From positions 124,001 through 188,000 of the forward strand of contig JAUHVK010000003.1 of the NCBI GenBank assembly GCA_030425145.1: a DNA stretch of 64,000 nucleotides, in the 5' to 3' direction. Below the pieces are notes generated by a model. The model did not search any database, was not told where the DNA came from, and saw nothing but the letters and a program-made list of their open reading frames with translations. The position numbers were made by a program, and so were the translations under genes. Each line of letters opens with the position of its first letter. Positions within the stretch are counted from its first letter, which is position 1. Positions 17,949-27,204 of the stretch are shown in pieces. This DNA is from Alphaproteobacteria bacterium (lineage in GTDB: Bacteria; Pseudomonadota; Alphaproteobacteria; Rhodobacterales; Rhodobacteraceae).

Positions 17949-19247
17949 TCAAAGGTCAGGACCACCCTGCTCTACCACACGGCGGATGCGGCGAATGGCC
18001 AGCCAGACCAGCAACACCACCGGGATCGTCGCGGCGGCTGTAACGGCACCCTTCGAAAGGCCCATCATATCCGCCACCGGGTACAGCAGGTACCCAGCCA
18101 GCGACACGGCGTAATAGCTGATCGCGACAACCGAGAGCCCTTCGACCGTCTTTTGCAGCCGCAATTGCATGTCCGCACGCTGGTTCATGCTTTCGAGCAG
18201 TTGCTGGTTCTGCGCCGAGCGTGCCACCTCGACCCGCGTGCGCAGCAAGTCACCTGCACGCACTGCCCGTTCCGCCATCGCCGACAGGCGGCGTTCGGCG
18301 GATTTGACCGTGCGCATCGCCGGGTCATAGCGGCGGGTCATGAATTCGGCGAAGGTCTGACGCCCCTGAAACCGCTCTTCCCGCAAGACCGATATGCGTT
18401 GTTCCACGATGGCTTCGTACGCCCCTGTTGCACCAAAGCGGAAAGAGGTCTGCGCCGACAGGCTTTCGAGTTCAGCCGAAACCGATAGCAGCGATTTCAA
18501 CCGATCCTCTTCCTGACCGTCGCCATGGGTCATCGCGGCCATGAGCCGGTTCAACTCGTTGTCGATCTCGCCCATGCGCGGCCCGATTTCGCGGACCCGG
18601 GTGAAGCCCAGCATGGACATCGTCTTGTAGGTTTCGATCTCGCACAGGCGTTGTACGATGCGACCCACCCGACGGCGGCCGATGCCATTATTCACGAAAC
18701 AGGCGAACCGCAGATGCCCCGCCGGATCAATGCGGAAATCCCCGGCGCAAATGGCGTCGTCATCCAACACGCAGCTGACGGCGAGGCTTTCCGGCACAAA
18801 CCAATCGGACAGGTATTGCGAAATCCTGTCTTCCTCTGGCCTGTTCTCCACTCGGATCAGTGCTGAGGTGATGCGCACACCGGGGGCCGAGGCCAGCCAG
18901 CTGTCGGGGAACACGTCCATATCCGACGGATCGAAGGGGCGGTCGGTCAACCCGTTCAGGAACACCGTGTAGGTCACGAACTCGGTGTGCTGTTCCCATT
19001 TCAGTGTGTGTTGGCCGATCTGCCCCGAGAAGTGCGTCGCCCCCGGTTGCGGATGCGCGGTGCCGTAACGATCCAGCAGAACCTTGAGATGGTCGAGGTC
19101 GAGCGACTTGTCCCGCGCCGCCGCCGCCTTGGGCTTTTTCAGCGCGAGATAAACCGCGCGGCAAGGCGCCTCGAGCGAGGGAAACGGACGCGCGTGCAAT
19201 TCGTTCGACAGGGCATAGCGCAGGGGGTGATCTTCGATAGGCGGCAT
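17949..19247 (-). CDS. DUF3422 family membrane-associated protein
   Basis: The 432-residue product matches the DUF3422 family as I remember it: N-terminal PLRYALSNELHARPFP, a soluble central region (LLSVSAELESLSAQTSFRFGATGAYEAI in pieces), and a C-terminal part with two hydrophobic segments (VVAISYYAVSLAGYLLYP, TIPVVLLVWLAI). Its layout of a large soluble domain, a coiled region and two terminal membrane helices resembles CorA-type proteins in outline only. Function is unknown. ATG 19247 gives the usual MPPIEDHPLRYAL start. It is divergent from the flavodoxin gene across a 288-bp gap. Confidence 0.8.
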   Translation of the reverse strand: MPPIEDHPLRYALSNELHARPFPSLEAPCRAVYLALKKPKAAAARDKSLDLDHLKVLLDRYGTAHPQPGATHFSGQIGQHTLKWEQHTEFVTYTVFLNGLTDRPFDPSDMDVFPDSWLASAPGVRITSALIRVENRPEEDRISQYLSDWFVPESLAVSCVLDDDAICAGDFRIDPAGHLRFACFVNNGIGRRRVGRIVQRLCEIETYKTMSMLGFTRVREIGPRMGEIDNELNRLMAAMTHGDGQEEDRLKSLLSVSAELESLSAQTSFRFGATGAYEAIVEQRISVLREERFQGRQTFAEFMTRRYDPAMRTVKSAERRLSAMAERAVRAGDLLRTRVEVARSAQNQQLLESMNQRADMQLRLQKTVEGLSVVAISYYAVSLAGYLLYPVADMMGLSKGAVTAAATIPVVLLVWLAIRRIRRVVEQGGPDL

Positions 19248-19300
19248 GGCTCGGGCTTTCAAATATGGCCAAGACTTAGGCTTCCGGATTTGTCAAGTAA

Positions 19301-19346
19301 AGGAAATTTCCTGTTATTTCAGTATTTTACCAGTATTCTACAGTAT
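19301..19346. promoter_or_regulatory. Phased CAGTAT repeats and AGGAAATTTCCT dyad upstream of DUF3422
   Basis: The AT-rich segment before DUF3422 has a 12-bp palindrome AGGAAATTTCCT (19301-19312) and three direct CAGTAT repeats starting at 19320, 19331 and 19341, spaced 11 and 10 bp, so on one face of the helix. This looks like a cooperative regulator site. The rest of the 19248-19535 gap holds no other feature I can support. Confidence 0.35.
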
Positions 19347-19535
19347 GCAATTCATCATCAGCGCCTAATTAAACCGCCACTGCCGACGGTCCGGTTCGCA
19401 GTGCACACCCGGCAGATCAATGATCTCAAACGGTTTTTGCGGCAGGTCAACGCGCAGTCGCACGCTTGCGGTTAGGATTGCGGCTGTCCGGCAGGGTTCG
19501 CCTGCTGTGGCAGTTCGGCAGCAAAGGATCGGACC

Positions 19536-20072
19536 ATGAAACTGTTTATCGGCTACGCAACCACGGAAGGTCAGACACAAAAGATCGTCCGACACATCGC
19601 AGAACGTCTTGTCGACCAAGGCCATAGCGTCGAGTTGGCCACGTTCGGTGCGGCGGGCCCGGTCGATCTCAAAAAGTTCGACGGCGCCATTCTGGGCGCA
19701 TCGATTCACATCGGGCACTACCAGACCGCGCTCACGGACTTCGTCGAGGCGCAATTGGCTGCGCTCTCGGCTATGCCGACACTGCTGCTGTCGGTCTCGC
19801 TTGCGGCCGCAGGGCATGACGCCGAGGACTGGCGCGGGCTGGACAAAATCCTGTCCGACTTTGCCGAAGCCACAGGTTGGACACCCACTGAGGTCATGCA
19901 GGTCGCCGGGGCTTATACGCCGTCTCAATACGACGTGTTCCGCCGCTTTGCGATGCGCCGGATCGTTGCAGCAAAAGACCCGGAGGCCGATCTTGATTGG
20001 GACAAAGAATACACCGATTGGGACGCGCTGAATGCGCAGGTCGATACGTGGGTGTCCAAGATCACGGCATGA
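19536..20072 (+). CDS. Flavodoxin-domain protein (HemG-like)
   Basis: The 178-residue protein begins with a flavodoxin FMN-phosphate loop (LFIGYATTEGQTQKI) and continues with GAILGASIHIGHYQ, as in the HemG-type protoporphyrinogen oxidases. HemG oxidises protoporphyrinogen IX using menaquinone or ubiquinone. The C-terminal DWDKEYTDWDALNAQVDTW fits that family. However, other small flavodoxins look alike, and no haem gene is adjacent, so the oxidase role is only possible. A strong terminator follows. Confidence 0.75.
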   Translation: MKLFIGYATTEGQTQKIVRHIAERLVDQGHSVELATFGAAGPVDLKKFDGAILGASIHIGHYQTALTDFVEAQLAALSAMPTLLLSVSLAAAGHDAEDWRGLDKILSDFAEATGWTPTEVMQVAGAYTPSQYDVFRRFAMRRIVAAKDPEADLDWDKEYTDWDALNAQVDTWVSKITA

Positions 20073-20074
20073 AA

Positions 20075-20102
20075 AAACCCCGCATCCTGCGATGCGGGGT
20101 TT
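20075..20102. terminator. Bidirectional intrinsic terminator
   Basis: A perfect 11-bp stem, AAACCCCGCAT (20075-20085) with ATGCGGGGTTT (20092-20102), and a 6-base loop lie between convergent genes. A-runs on one side and T-runs on the other allow action in both directions. Confidence 0.85.
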
Positions 20103-20126
20103 CATGGATCAGGTCAAAGACCGAAC

Positions 20127-21623
20127 TTAGCTGATCTTGCCCAGCAGCGTGTCGAGGCTGGCTTTCGCGTCACCGTAGAACATGCGCGTGTTCTCTTTGA
20201 AGAACAGCGGGTTCTCGATGCCCGAATAACCGGTGCCCTGACCGCGCTTTGACACGAAGACCTGCTTGGCCTTCCAGCATTCCAGAACCGGCATACCGGC
20301 GATAGGGCTGTTCGGATCGTCCTGTGCCGCCGGGTTCACGATGTCGTTCGAGCCGATGACGATCGCGACATCCGTATCCGGGAAGTCGTCGTTGATCTCG
20401 TCCATCTCGAGCACGATGTCGTAAGGCACCTTGGCTTCGGCCAGAAGCACGTTCATGTGGCCGGGCAGACGACCTGCGACCGGGTGGATCGCAAAGCGCA
20501 CTTCCTTGCCCTTGGCGCGCAGGCGACGGGTAAGTTCCGCCACGTTCTGCTGCGCCTGTGCCACCGCCATGCCGTAGCCCGGAATGATGATGACGCTGTC
20601 GGCTTCTTCCAGCGCGTTGGCAACACCGTCAGCGTCGATTGCGATCTGTTCACCTTCGACGGCCATCTGTTCGCCCGCCGGGCCACCAAAGCCACCCAGG
20701 ATCACGCTGATGAACGAGCGGTTCATCGCCTTACACATGATGTAGGACAGGATCGCACCCGAGGAGCCCACAAGCGCCCCCACCACGATCAGGAGGTCGT
20801 TGCCGAGAGAGAAACCAATCGCCGCAGCCGCCCAACCCGAGTAGGAGTTCAGCATCGAAACCACGACCGGCATGTCGGCGCCGCCAATGCCCATGATCAG
20901 GTGGTAACCGATGAAGAGCGCCAGCAGGGTCAGCAGAACGAGGGTCCAGCTGCCCGAACCACCCAGATACATGATTGCCAGCAGCAGCGAGAGCGCCGCA
21001 GCACCCGCGTTCAGCAGGTGACCGCCCGGCAGTTTCTTGGCCGATGTGTCGACCTTGCCCGCCAGTTTGCCATAGGCGATGACCGAACCCGTGAAGGTCA
21101 CGGCACCGATCCAGATGCCCAGAACAAGCTCGACCTTGAGGATGTTGATCTCGATGCTGGTCTTCTTGGCGATCAGTTTGCCGAAGGACGACAGCCCGTC
21201 ATAAACCTCTTTCGGCAGGCCGATGGCTGTGTAGCCGTCCTCTGCAACCGCTCCGAGCACGAGGTTGTTGGCCTCGTAGATGTCGGAGATGTTGTTGATC
21301 ATGATGTCGGCGTTGAAGCCCACAAAGACCGCTGCCAGACCGACAAGGCTGTGCATGATTGCCACAAGCTCGGGCATCTGGGTCATCTGCACGCGCGTGG
21401 CGAGCTGATAACCCACACCTGCGCCCAATGCGATGAGCACGAGAGAGACCACAAACAGCCCCTGCCCCGGTCCAATCAGCGTGGCGACCACAGCGATGGC
21501 CATACCGACAATGCCGTACCAGACCGCGCGCTTGGCGCTTTCCTGGCCGCTCAGGCCACCCAGTGACAGGATGAAGAGAACCGCTGCGACCGCATAGGCC
21601 GCGATGGTGAATCCGAATTCCAT
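20127..21623 (-). CDS. pntB: NAD(P) transhydrogenase subunit beta
   Basis: The 498-residue subunit has an N-terminal domain of about nine membrane helices (residues 1-270) and a C-terminal NADP(H)-binding domain III with [36 protein letters not shown] and [18 protein letters not shown]. With PntA it forms the proton-translocating transhydrogenase that makes NADPH from NADH using the proton gradient. It follows pntA by 13 bp in one operon. Confidence 0.97.
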   Translation of the reverse strand: MEFGFTIAAYAVAAVLFILSLGGLSGQESAKRAVWYGIVGMAIAVVATLIGPGQGLFVVSLVLIALGAGVGYQLATRVQMTQMPELVAIMHSLVGLAAVFVGFNADIMINNISDIYEANNLVLGAVAEDGYTAIGLPKEVYDGLSSFGKLIAKKTSIEINILKVELVLGIWIGAVTFTGSVIAYGKLAGKVDTSAKKLPGGHLLNAGAAALSLLLAIMYLGGSGSWTLVLLTLLALFIGYHLIMGIGGADMPVVVSMLNSYSGWAAAAIGFSLGNDLLIVVGALVGSSGAILSYIMCKAMNRSFISVILGGFGGPAGEQMAVEGEQIAIDADGVANALEEADSVIIIPGYGMAVAQAQQNVAELTRRLRAKGKEVRFAIHPVAGRLPGHMNVLLAEAKVPYDIVLEMDEINDDFPDTDVAIVIGSNDIVNPAAQDDPNSPIAGMPVLECWKAKQVFVSKRGQGTGYSGIENPLFFKENTRMFYGDAKASLDTLLGKIS

Positions 21624-21636
21624 GGTGCCTGCCCCC

Positions 21637-23208
21637 TTAGGATTTCTGGAACATGGCGAGCATACGCCGTGTAACGAGGAAGCCGCCGAAGATGTTGATG
21701 GCGGCCATGAAGATGCCCAACGCAGCCAAAAGCGTAATCAAGAACGAACTGGACCCGATCTGGATCAGCGCGCCAAGGATCACGATTGACGAGATCGCGT
21801 TGGTCACAGCCATCAGCGGCGTGTGCAGCGAATGTGCGACGTTCCAGATCACCTGGAAGCCGATGAACACCGACAACACGAAGACGATGAAGTGCTGCAT
21901 GAAGCTCGCCGGAGCGATGAGACCGACTCCCAGTACAAGGGCGGCACCAATCGCCAGCAGAGTAACCTGCTGCTTGGTCTGCGCCTTGAACGCGGCCACT
22001 TCGTGCGCGCGCTTTTCTTCCGGCGTGAGTTCCTTGGCCTTTTCCTTGGGCTTGGCGGCAATCGCCTGAACCTTGGGCGGGGGCGGTGGGAAGGTCACGG
22101 CCTTTTCGTGCGCGATGGTCGCGCCGCGGATCACGTCGTCTTCCATGTTGTGCACGACCTGACCGTCTTTTTCCGGTGTCAGGTCAGACATCATATGACG
22201 GATGTTAGTCGCGTAGAGAGTGGAGGACTGCGTGGCCATGCGCGACGGGAAGTCGGTGTAGCCGATGATTGTCACGCCGTTGTCGGTGACGATCTTTTCG
22301 TCCATCACGGTCAGCTTGCAGTTACCGCCCTTTTCGGCGGCAAGGTCGACGATGACCGAACCCGGCTTCATGCTTTCGACCATGTCCTTGGTCCAAAGCT
22401 CGGGCGCTTCACGGTTGGGGATCAGCGCGGTGGTGATCACGATGTCCATTTCGGGTGCCAGTTCACGGAACTTGGCAAGCTGGGCCGCTGCGAATTCGGG
22501 CGAGGAAACAGACGCATAGCCGCCTGTGGCTGCGCCGTCCTGCTGCTCTTCCTCGAAATCAAGGAAGACGAATTCCGCACCCATCGACTCGACCTGTTCC
22601 GCCACTTCGGGGCGCACGTCGAAGGCGTAGGTGATCGCACCCAGCGATGTCGATGTGCCGATGGCAGCAAGACCGGCCACACCGGCGCCGACAACCAGAA
22701 CCTTCGCCGGGGGTACTTTGCCCGCCGCGGTGATCTGACCAGTGAAGAAGCGGCCAAAGTTGTTGCCAGCTTCGATCACAGCGCGGTAACCCGCGATATT
22801 GGCCATCGAGGACAGTGCGTCCATCTTCTGTGCCCGCGAAATCCGCGGCACCATGTCCATCGCGATGACCGAAGCGCCCTGATCGGCGGCCTGCTGCATC
22901 AGTTTTTCATTCTGCGCGGGGTAGAAGAACGAGATCAGAAGCTGGCCTTCGCGCGACTTCTTCAGTTCGGCTTCGGTCGGCGGGCGCACTTTGGCAACCA
23001 CATCGGCTGCTTTCCAAAGCGCCGCGGCGGTTTTGACAACCTCGACGCCAGCGTCTTTGTAGGTGGCGTCATTAAAGCCTGCTGCGTCGCCTGCACCGCT
23101 TTCAATGATGCACTCATATCCCAGCTTTTGAAGCTGGCGGGCTGAATCCGGGGTCATGGCAACACGTGCCTCACCCTTCATCACTTCTTTTGGCGTCCCG
23201 ATTTTCAC
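21637..23208 (-). CDS. pntA: NAD(P) transhydrogenase subunit alpha
   Basis: The 523-residue subunit carries the NAD(H)-binding domain I ([41 protein letters not shown]), a proline-rich linker near residue 380 ([20 protein letters not shown]) and four C-terminal membrane helices. This is the single-chain alpha subunit, unlike the split PntAA/PntAB found in Rhodospirillum and some other alphaproteobacteria. Its product pairs with PntB. The 137 bp upstream should hold the operon promoter; I see no clear regulator site there. Confidence 0.96.
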   Translation of the reverse strand: MKIGTPKEVMKGEARVAMTPDSARQLQKLGYECIIESGAGDAAGFNDATYKDAGVEVVKTAAALWKAADVVAKVRPPTEAELKKSREGQLLISFFYPAQNEKLMQQAADQGASVIAMDMVPRISRAQKMDALSSMANIAGYRAVIEAGNNFGRFFTGQITAAGKVPPAKVLVVGAGVAGLAAIGTSTSLGAITYAFDVRPEVAEQVESMGAEFVFLDFEEEQQDGAATGGYASVSSPEFAAAQLAKFRELAPEMDIVITTALIPNREAPELWTKDMVESMKPGSVIVDLAAEKGGNCKLTVMDEKIVTDNGVTIIGYTDFPSRMATQSSTLYATNIRHMMSDLTPEKDGQVVHNMEDDVIRGATIAHEKAVTFPPPPPKVQAIAAKPKEKAKELTPEEKRAHEVAAFKAQTKQQVTLLAIGAALVLGVGLIAPASFMQHFIVFVLSVFIGFQVIWNVAHSLHTPLMAVTNAISSIVILGALIQIGSSSFLITLLAALGIFMAAINIFGGFLVTRRMLAMFQKS

Positions 23209-23345
23209 CTGAGCCGTCCCCCTTATGGTTGGTTGCGAAGTGCCGTAGCGGCAGTTTTTTCCAAGATGGGTCTACATTGCTGACCTAAAGCGCACAATGC
23301 TACCCACCCGCGAACCGCTCCTCTAGAACAGATGTACCCTGTCGG

Positions 23346-23798
23346 CTAGAGCCAACGTCGCGTTTGTTTCTCGTATCGTGCAAAATTCGCACGAAAATTT
23401 CGTCGCAGTCGTTTTTCTTCACCAAGAATGAAGTGTTTCTCGATCCACCAGACAAAGACCGGGATCAATGGGAGCGATAACACCGCATCCCAATACAGGA
23501 TCATGCCCGTAAGGATCAGCGAATCAGCAAGATAGATGGGATTTCGCGAGCGTTTGAAGATGCCGCTGGTAACCAGCGCATCAGGAACTCGGTGCGGTAT
23601 GATCGTCGTGCGGTGCCGCCGCATCTCATAGGCGGCAAGCGCGATCAGGACGATCCCACCGCCCACCAGCAAACCGCCCAGCAGATCGGCCCAGACCGGT
23701 CCGAAACTCAGACCAAGACTGAAATGGGTCTTTTGCAGCCATGCCACGCCCAACGCGGCGGCCAGCCAGACCGGAGGAAGATCGAAAAAGTTTTTCAT
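23346..23798 (-). CDS. Isoprenylcysteine carboxyl methyltransferase-like membrane protein
   Basis: The 150-residue protein has four or five hydrophobic segments and the C-terminal signature of the ICMT/phospholipid methyltransferase fold: GIFKRSRNPIYLADSLIL, then WWIEKHFILGEEKRLRRNF with a conserved glutamate near an ARYEKQTRRWL tail. Such bacterial enzymes use S-adenosylmethionine; the substrate is unknown. ATG 23798 gives MKNFFDLPPVWLAA with a first membrane helix; an in-frame start 26 residues upstream looks spurious. It may be co-transcribed with the small gene upstream at 23881-24078. Confidence 0.75.
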   Translation of the reverse strand: MKNFFDLPPVWLAAALGVAWLQKTHFSLGLSFGPVWADLLGGLLVGGGIVLIALAAYEMRRHRTTIIPHRVPDALVTSGIFKRSRNPIYLADSLILTGMILYWDAVLSLPLIPVFVWWIEKHFILGEEKRLRRNFRANFARYEKQTRRWL

Positions 23799-23880
23799 AA
23801 ACCGGGCATAGCAAAACCCGGTCTTCAGAGCGAGATAGTACAGATGGACAAAAGGCCGCCCCTTTCGGGCGACCAAAAGG

Positions 23881-24078
23881 TCACATCTTCACGCAGCCCA
23901 GAATCTCGTTTTGGGGGATCCGCGCGACCATCACGCCGCCTTCGACGCGCTTGACGTGGTATCCATAGCCGCGCATGCGGAATTTCCATTCAGCATCCGA
24001 CAGTGTTTTCTGACGTTCCGCCACAAGGAAATGGCGCAGTTGGCCCAGATCCGGGCGGGAGATGTTTTCGGCAAACAT
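23881..24078 (-). CDS. Small conserved hypothetical protein (65 aa)
   Basis: A 65-residue soluble, basic protein starting MFAENISRPDLGQLRHFLVAE and ending GCVKM. I do not recognise a domain. Support comes from its GC-rich third codon positions and clean position on the same strand as the ICMT-like gene 82 bp downstream. The ATG at 24078 is preferred to a longer start that would run into the AT-rich region at 24090-24160. Confidence 0.55.
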   Translation of the reverse strand: MFAENISRPDLGQLRHFLVAERQKTLSDAEWKFRMRGYGYHVKRVEGGVMVARIPQNEILGCVKM

Positions 24079-24220
24079 GGGTGTTCCTCGTACATTACCT
24101 GCCCCCTTTATCACCGCGGATTGTGACCAATTTGCGCTGTGATCTTGGTTTTTTGCGGAATTCGAAACAATGGCTCGCCTCCTGCATCAGATTACTGACG
24201 CAGGCTGCCGCAGGGTCAAC

Positions 24221-25138
24221 CTAACCCTTTGTTTCGTTTACCAAAGGGGTACGATGCAATTTGCGCAACTGGGCTTCGCGCCAGGTGATGAAGATCACCG
24301 ATGCCATGATTATGACACCTCCGAGGATCACCCACGGATCAGCCGGCTCACCGAAGAAAAGCGCACCCAGAAGCACCGACCACACCAATTGCAAAAACGT
24401 CACCGGCTGCGTGACGGTCACGGGGGCCGCTGCAAAAGACAACGTCATCGTATAGTGCCCTGCTGTAGCAAAACAGGCGATGGCTGCGAGCACCAATAGG
24501 TCTGCAAAACTCGGCGTGACCCAGACCGCGATGGCAAATGGGGCAAGGCCGATGGTCACAGTGATCGACAACAGCGCCACCACGAGGCTGGCCGGTAATT
24601 CACCCGATACGATCTTGGCAATCAGATAGCTTCCCGCAAAGAGCAACGCCGTGCCCAGCATGGCGATGTGACCGGGGTCGAGTTCCCGGAAACCGGGACG
24701 CAGGATGATAAGCGACCCGATCAACGCCGCAATCACCGCCAACACCCGGCGCAGCGCCATCTTCTCGCCCAGCAGGAACACCGCTAGGATCGAGACATAG
24801 ACAGGGTTGAGGTAATTCATCGCCGTAACTTCGGCGATCGGAATTCGCGTCATCGCGTAGAACCACAGGATCACCCCCAGCGAATGCACGATCCCGCGCA
24901 GACCAAAGAGCTTTTTCTGCCGTGGTGTCAGACGTATCGCCACCAGTTCGCGCCAGACCGGGATCAGGAATACGAGGCCGATCACGTAGCGCAGGAAGGC
25001 GGACTCGGCTGCGGGAATACGTCCGCCCAGCGTTTTGACCAAAGCCGTCACCGCCACAAAGCAGATGCCCGTGACCACCATCCACAAGATGCCTTTGACG
25101 GGGTTGCCGATGTTTTGGGGTGACGACGAAGCGGTCAT
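24221..25138 (-). CDS. DMT superfamily transporter (EamA repeats)
   Basis: The 305-residue protein has ten hydrophobic segments in two EamA halves (residues ~15-150 and ~160-290). The first ends YAMTRIPIAEVTAMNYLNPV, the second has a matching PVTVTQPVTFLQLVWS, each typical of drug/metabolite exporters of the RhaT/YdcZ type. Substrate is unknown. lysE lies 136 bp upstream on the same strand, with a hairpin between. Confidence 0.85.
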   Translation of the reverse strand: MTASSSPQNIGNPVKGILWMVVTGICFVAVTALVKTLGGRIPAAESAFLRYVIGLVFLIPVWRELVAIRLTPRQKKLFGLRGIVHSLGVILWFYAMTRIPIAEVTAMNYLNPVYVSILAVFLLGEKMALRRVLAVIAALIGSLIILRPGFRELDPGHIAMLGTALLFAGSYLIAKIVSGELPASLVVALLSITVTIGLAPFAIAVWVTPSFADLLVLAAIACFATAGHYTMTLSFAAAPVTVTQPVTFLQLVWSVLLGALFFGEPADPWVILGGVIIMASVIFITWREAQLRKLHRTPLVNETKG

Positions 25139-25202
25139 GCCGCCAATGGAGCCGAAGGCGTCGGGAAGTGCAAGAGGTCGTGCGTCACGTGATTAAAACG
25201 CC

Positions 25203-25225
25203 ATCCTCGGGTTCGACCCGAGGAT
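25203..25225. repeat. Palindrome ATCCTCGGGT-TCG-ACCCGAGGAT between lysE and DMT gene
   Basis: Perfect 10-bp arms with a 3-base loop. A degenerate half (CCCGAGG at about 25253) follows. No T-run is present on the minus strand after it, so it is more likely an intergenic repetitive palindrome or attenuating hairpin than a terminator. Its GGGTTCGACCC centre resembles a tRNA T-arm, but no tRNA surrounds it. Confidence 0.6.
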
Positions 25226-25274
25226 CTCCGGCCATTCAGGTCCCCGCGCCAAGCCCGAGGACGACCGATTGGCC

Positions 25275-25868
25275 TCACATCAGCAGAAGTTTCACCGCGA
25301 TGGCCCACATCACGATGCCGATGATGACGTCGAGAACCTGCCACGCGCGCGGCTTGGCGAAAAACGGCGCCAACAGGCGCGCGCCATACCCAAGCGAGAA
25401 GAAGAACACGAAACTCGCGGTCATCGCGCCCAGCGCAAAGAACAGCCGGTCGGCGTATTGTGACGCAACTGCGCCCAGCAACACCACTGTGTCAAGATAG
25501 ACATGCGGGTTCAGCCATGTCAGCGCAAGGCAGGTGAGCAGCGCGGTGCGCAGTGATCCTGCCGCCTGACCTGTTGGCATGGCCTGCCCGCCGCGCCATG
25601 CGCTCAGCAACGTGCGTGCGCCGTACCAGATGAGAAATACCGCACCCAGCAGGCGCATCGCCAGTTCCAGCCCCGGCACCGCTTGTGTCAGCGCACCAAA
25701 TCCGGCCACCCCGGCGGCGATCAGTATGGCATCGGATAGCGCGCAGGTCAGACACACCGCAAAGACGTGTGATTTCAGCAAGCCTTGCCGTAGAACAAAG
25801 GCGTTCTGCGCACCGATGGCGAGGATCAGGGAAAAGCCGAGCGCAAACCCGGCAAAGGCTGCTGTCAT
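25275..25868 (-). CDS. LysE/ArgO family amino-acid exporter
   Basis: The 197-residue protein has six hydrophobic helices and the LysE-family start FALGFSLILAIGAQNAFVLRQGL, closest to ArgO/LysE basic amino-acid exporters. LTWLNPHVYLDTVVLLGAV is the conserved second-repeat motif. No LysG/ArgP-type activator gene is adjacent. Its start codon directly abuts the purD stop (25869), so it is probably read with purD in one transcript. Confidence 0.85.
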   Translation of the reverse strand: MTAAFAGFALGFSLILAIGAQNAFVLRQGLLKSHVFAVCLTCALSDAILIAAGVAGFGALTQAVPGLELAMRLLGAVFLIWYGARTLLSAWRGGQAMPTGQAAGSLRTALLTCLALTWLNPHVYLDTVVLLGAVASQYADRLFFALGAMTASFVFFFSLGYGARLLAPFFAKPRAWQVLDVIIGIVMWAIAVKLLLM

Positions 25869-27131
25869 TTACAGCGCCCGCCAGCCGATGTCGCGGCGGC
25901 AGAAGCCCTCGGGCCAGTTCACCTGATCGACCATGGCATAGGCCCGGTCGCGGGCCTCTTGCAGCGTGGCACCGCGCGCGGTGGCGTTCAGGACGCGCCC
26001 CCCGGTTGCGGTGATCTTGCCGTCCTTTTCGGTGGTGCCCGCGTGGAACATCATGTGGAAGCTGTCCTCGGGAAGATCATCCAACCCGCCGATCACGCTG
26101 CCCTTCTCATAGCTGCCGGGATAGCCATTGGCCGCCAGTACCACAGTCATGGCATGGTCGTTGGCCCAGTTCACCCGCGCTTCGCCAAGACGGCCTTCGG
26201 CACAGGCGTGCAGCAGATCCATGGCTTGTCCACCCAAGCGCATCATCAGCACCTGACATTCCGGATCGCCAAAGCGGACATTGTATTCCACCAGCCGCGG
26301 CTGGCCGTCTTCAATCATCAGCCCGGCATAGAGCACACCCTGATAGGGCGCACCGCGCTTGGCCATTTCGGCCATCGTCGGCTTGATGATCTCGTCGAGC
26401 GCCTTTTGCGCGATGGCATCGGTCAGCACCGGTGCCGGAGAATAGGCCCCCATACCGCCGGTGTTGAGGCCGGTATCGCCCTCGCCCACCCGCTTGTGGT
26501 CCTGCGCGGTGCCGATGGGGAGCACGTCGGTGCCATCGCAGAGCACAAAGAACGACGCTTCCTCGCCTTGCATGAATTCCTCGATCACCACCTCGGCCCC
26601 GGCCCCGCCGAACGCGCCGCCGAACATGTCGTCGATGGCGGCTTCGGCCTCGGCCACGGTTTCGGCGATGATGACACCCTTGCCAGCGGCCAGACCATCC
26701 GCCTTGACCACGATCGGCGCACCCTGCGCCCGGACATAGGCCTTGGCCGCATCCGCATCGGTGAAATGCCCATAGGCTGCGGTCGGCGCGTTGGCCGCAT
26801 CGCAGATCTCTTTGGTGAAGCTTTTGGAGGCTTCCAGCCGCGCCGCCTCGGCCGATGGGCCAAAAACCAGAAGACCCGCATCGCGCAGCCGGTCCGCAAC
26901 ACCCGCCGCCAGTGGCGCTTCGGGGCCGACGATCACGAAGTCGATGCTGTTCTCCTCGGCGAAGGTGACAACCGCACCGCCGTCTTCGATGTCCAGAGCC
27001 GCGCAATCCGCGATCATCGCGATCCCGGCATTGCCCGGTGCCACGATCAGCCGGTCACATTTCGGGTTCTGCATCACGGCCCATGCCAGCGCATGTTCGC
27101 GCCCGCCACTTCCAAGGATGAGAATGTTCAT
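25869..27131 (-). CDS. purD: Phosphoribosylamine-glycine ligase (GAR synthetase)
   Basis: The 420-residue ATP-grasp enzyme joins phosphoribosylamine and glycine in purine synthesis. It starts with MNILILGSGGREHALAW, and shows PLAAGVADRL, VKADGLAAGKGVIIAE (ATP-grasp), EASFFVLCDG, GGMGAYSPAPV and the metal-binding NVRFGDPECQ. ATG 27131 gives the canonical N-terminus; the open frame extends 72 codons upstream into the xseA 5' region without conservation. It is divergent from xseA across 73 bp. Confidence 0.97.
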   Translation of the reverse strand: MNILILGSGGREHALAWAVMQNPKCDRLIVAPGNAGIAMIADCAALDIEDGGAVVTFAEENSIDFVIVGPEAPLAAGVADRLRDAGLLVFGPSAEAARLEASKSFTKEICDAANAPTAAYGHFTDADAAKAYVRAQGAPIVVKADGLAAGKGVIIAETVAEAEAAIDDMFGGAFGGAGAEVVIEEFMQGEEASFFVLCDGTDVLPIGTAQDHKRVGEGDTGLNTGGMGAYSPAPVLTDAIAQKALDEIIKPTMAEMAKRGAPYQGVLYAGLMIEDGQPRLVEYNVRFGDPECQVLMMRLGGQAMDLLHACAEGRLGEARVNWANDHAMTVVLAANGYPGSYEKGSVIGGLDDLPEDSFHMMFHAGTTEKDGKITATGGRVLNATARGATLQEARDRAYAMVDQVNWPEGFCRRDIGWRAL

Positions 27132-27204
27132 GGCGCACGCTCCGTCTTCACCTTCGGTTGCGCGCGTTCTAGGGTCAGGGCGAGTAAAGCGCAAGCGAGG
27201 CCAA

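Noticed and set aside
19365-19470. Short minus-strand frame ending VHCEPDRRQWRFN between DUF3422 and the flavodoxin gene
   Set aside because: About 32 codons from a GTG, no ribosome-binding site and no known family; could be a gene scrap but cannot be supported.
21823-23145. Long plus-strand frame antisense to pntA, and a similar one over pntB (20457-21566)
   Set aside because: Compositional mirror of a conserved gene; product is histidine/arginine-rich with no motif.
25205-25223. tRNA T-arm-like GGGTTCGACCC
   Set aside because: No acceptor, D or anticodon arms can be formed around it; it is a simple palindrome.
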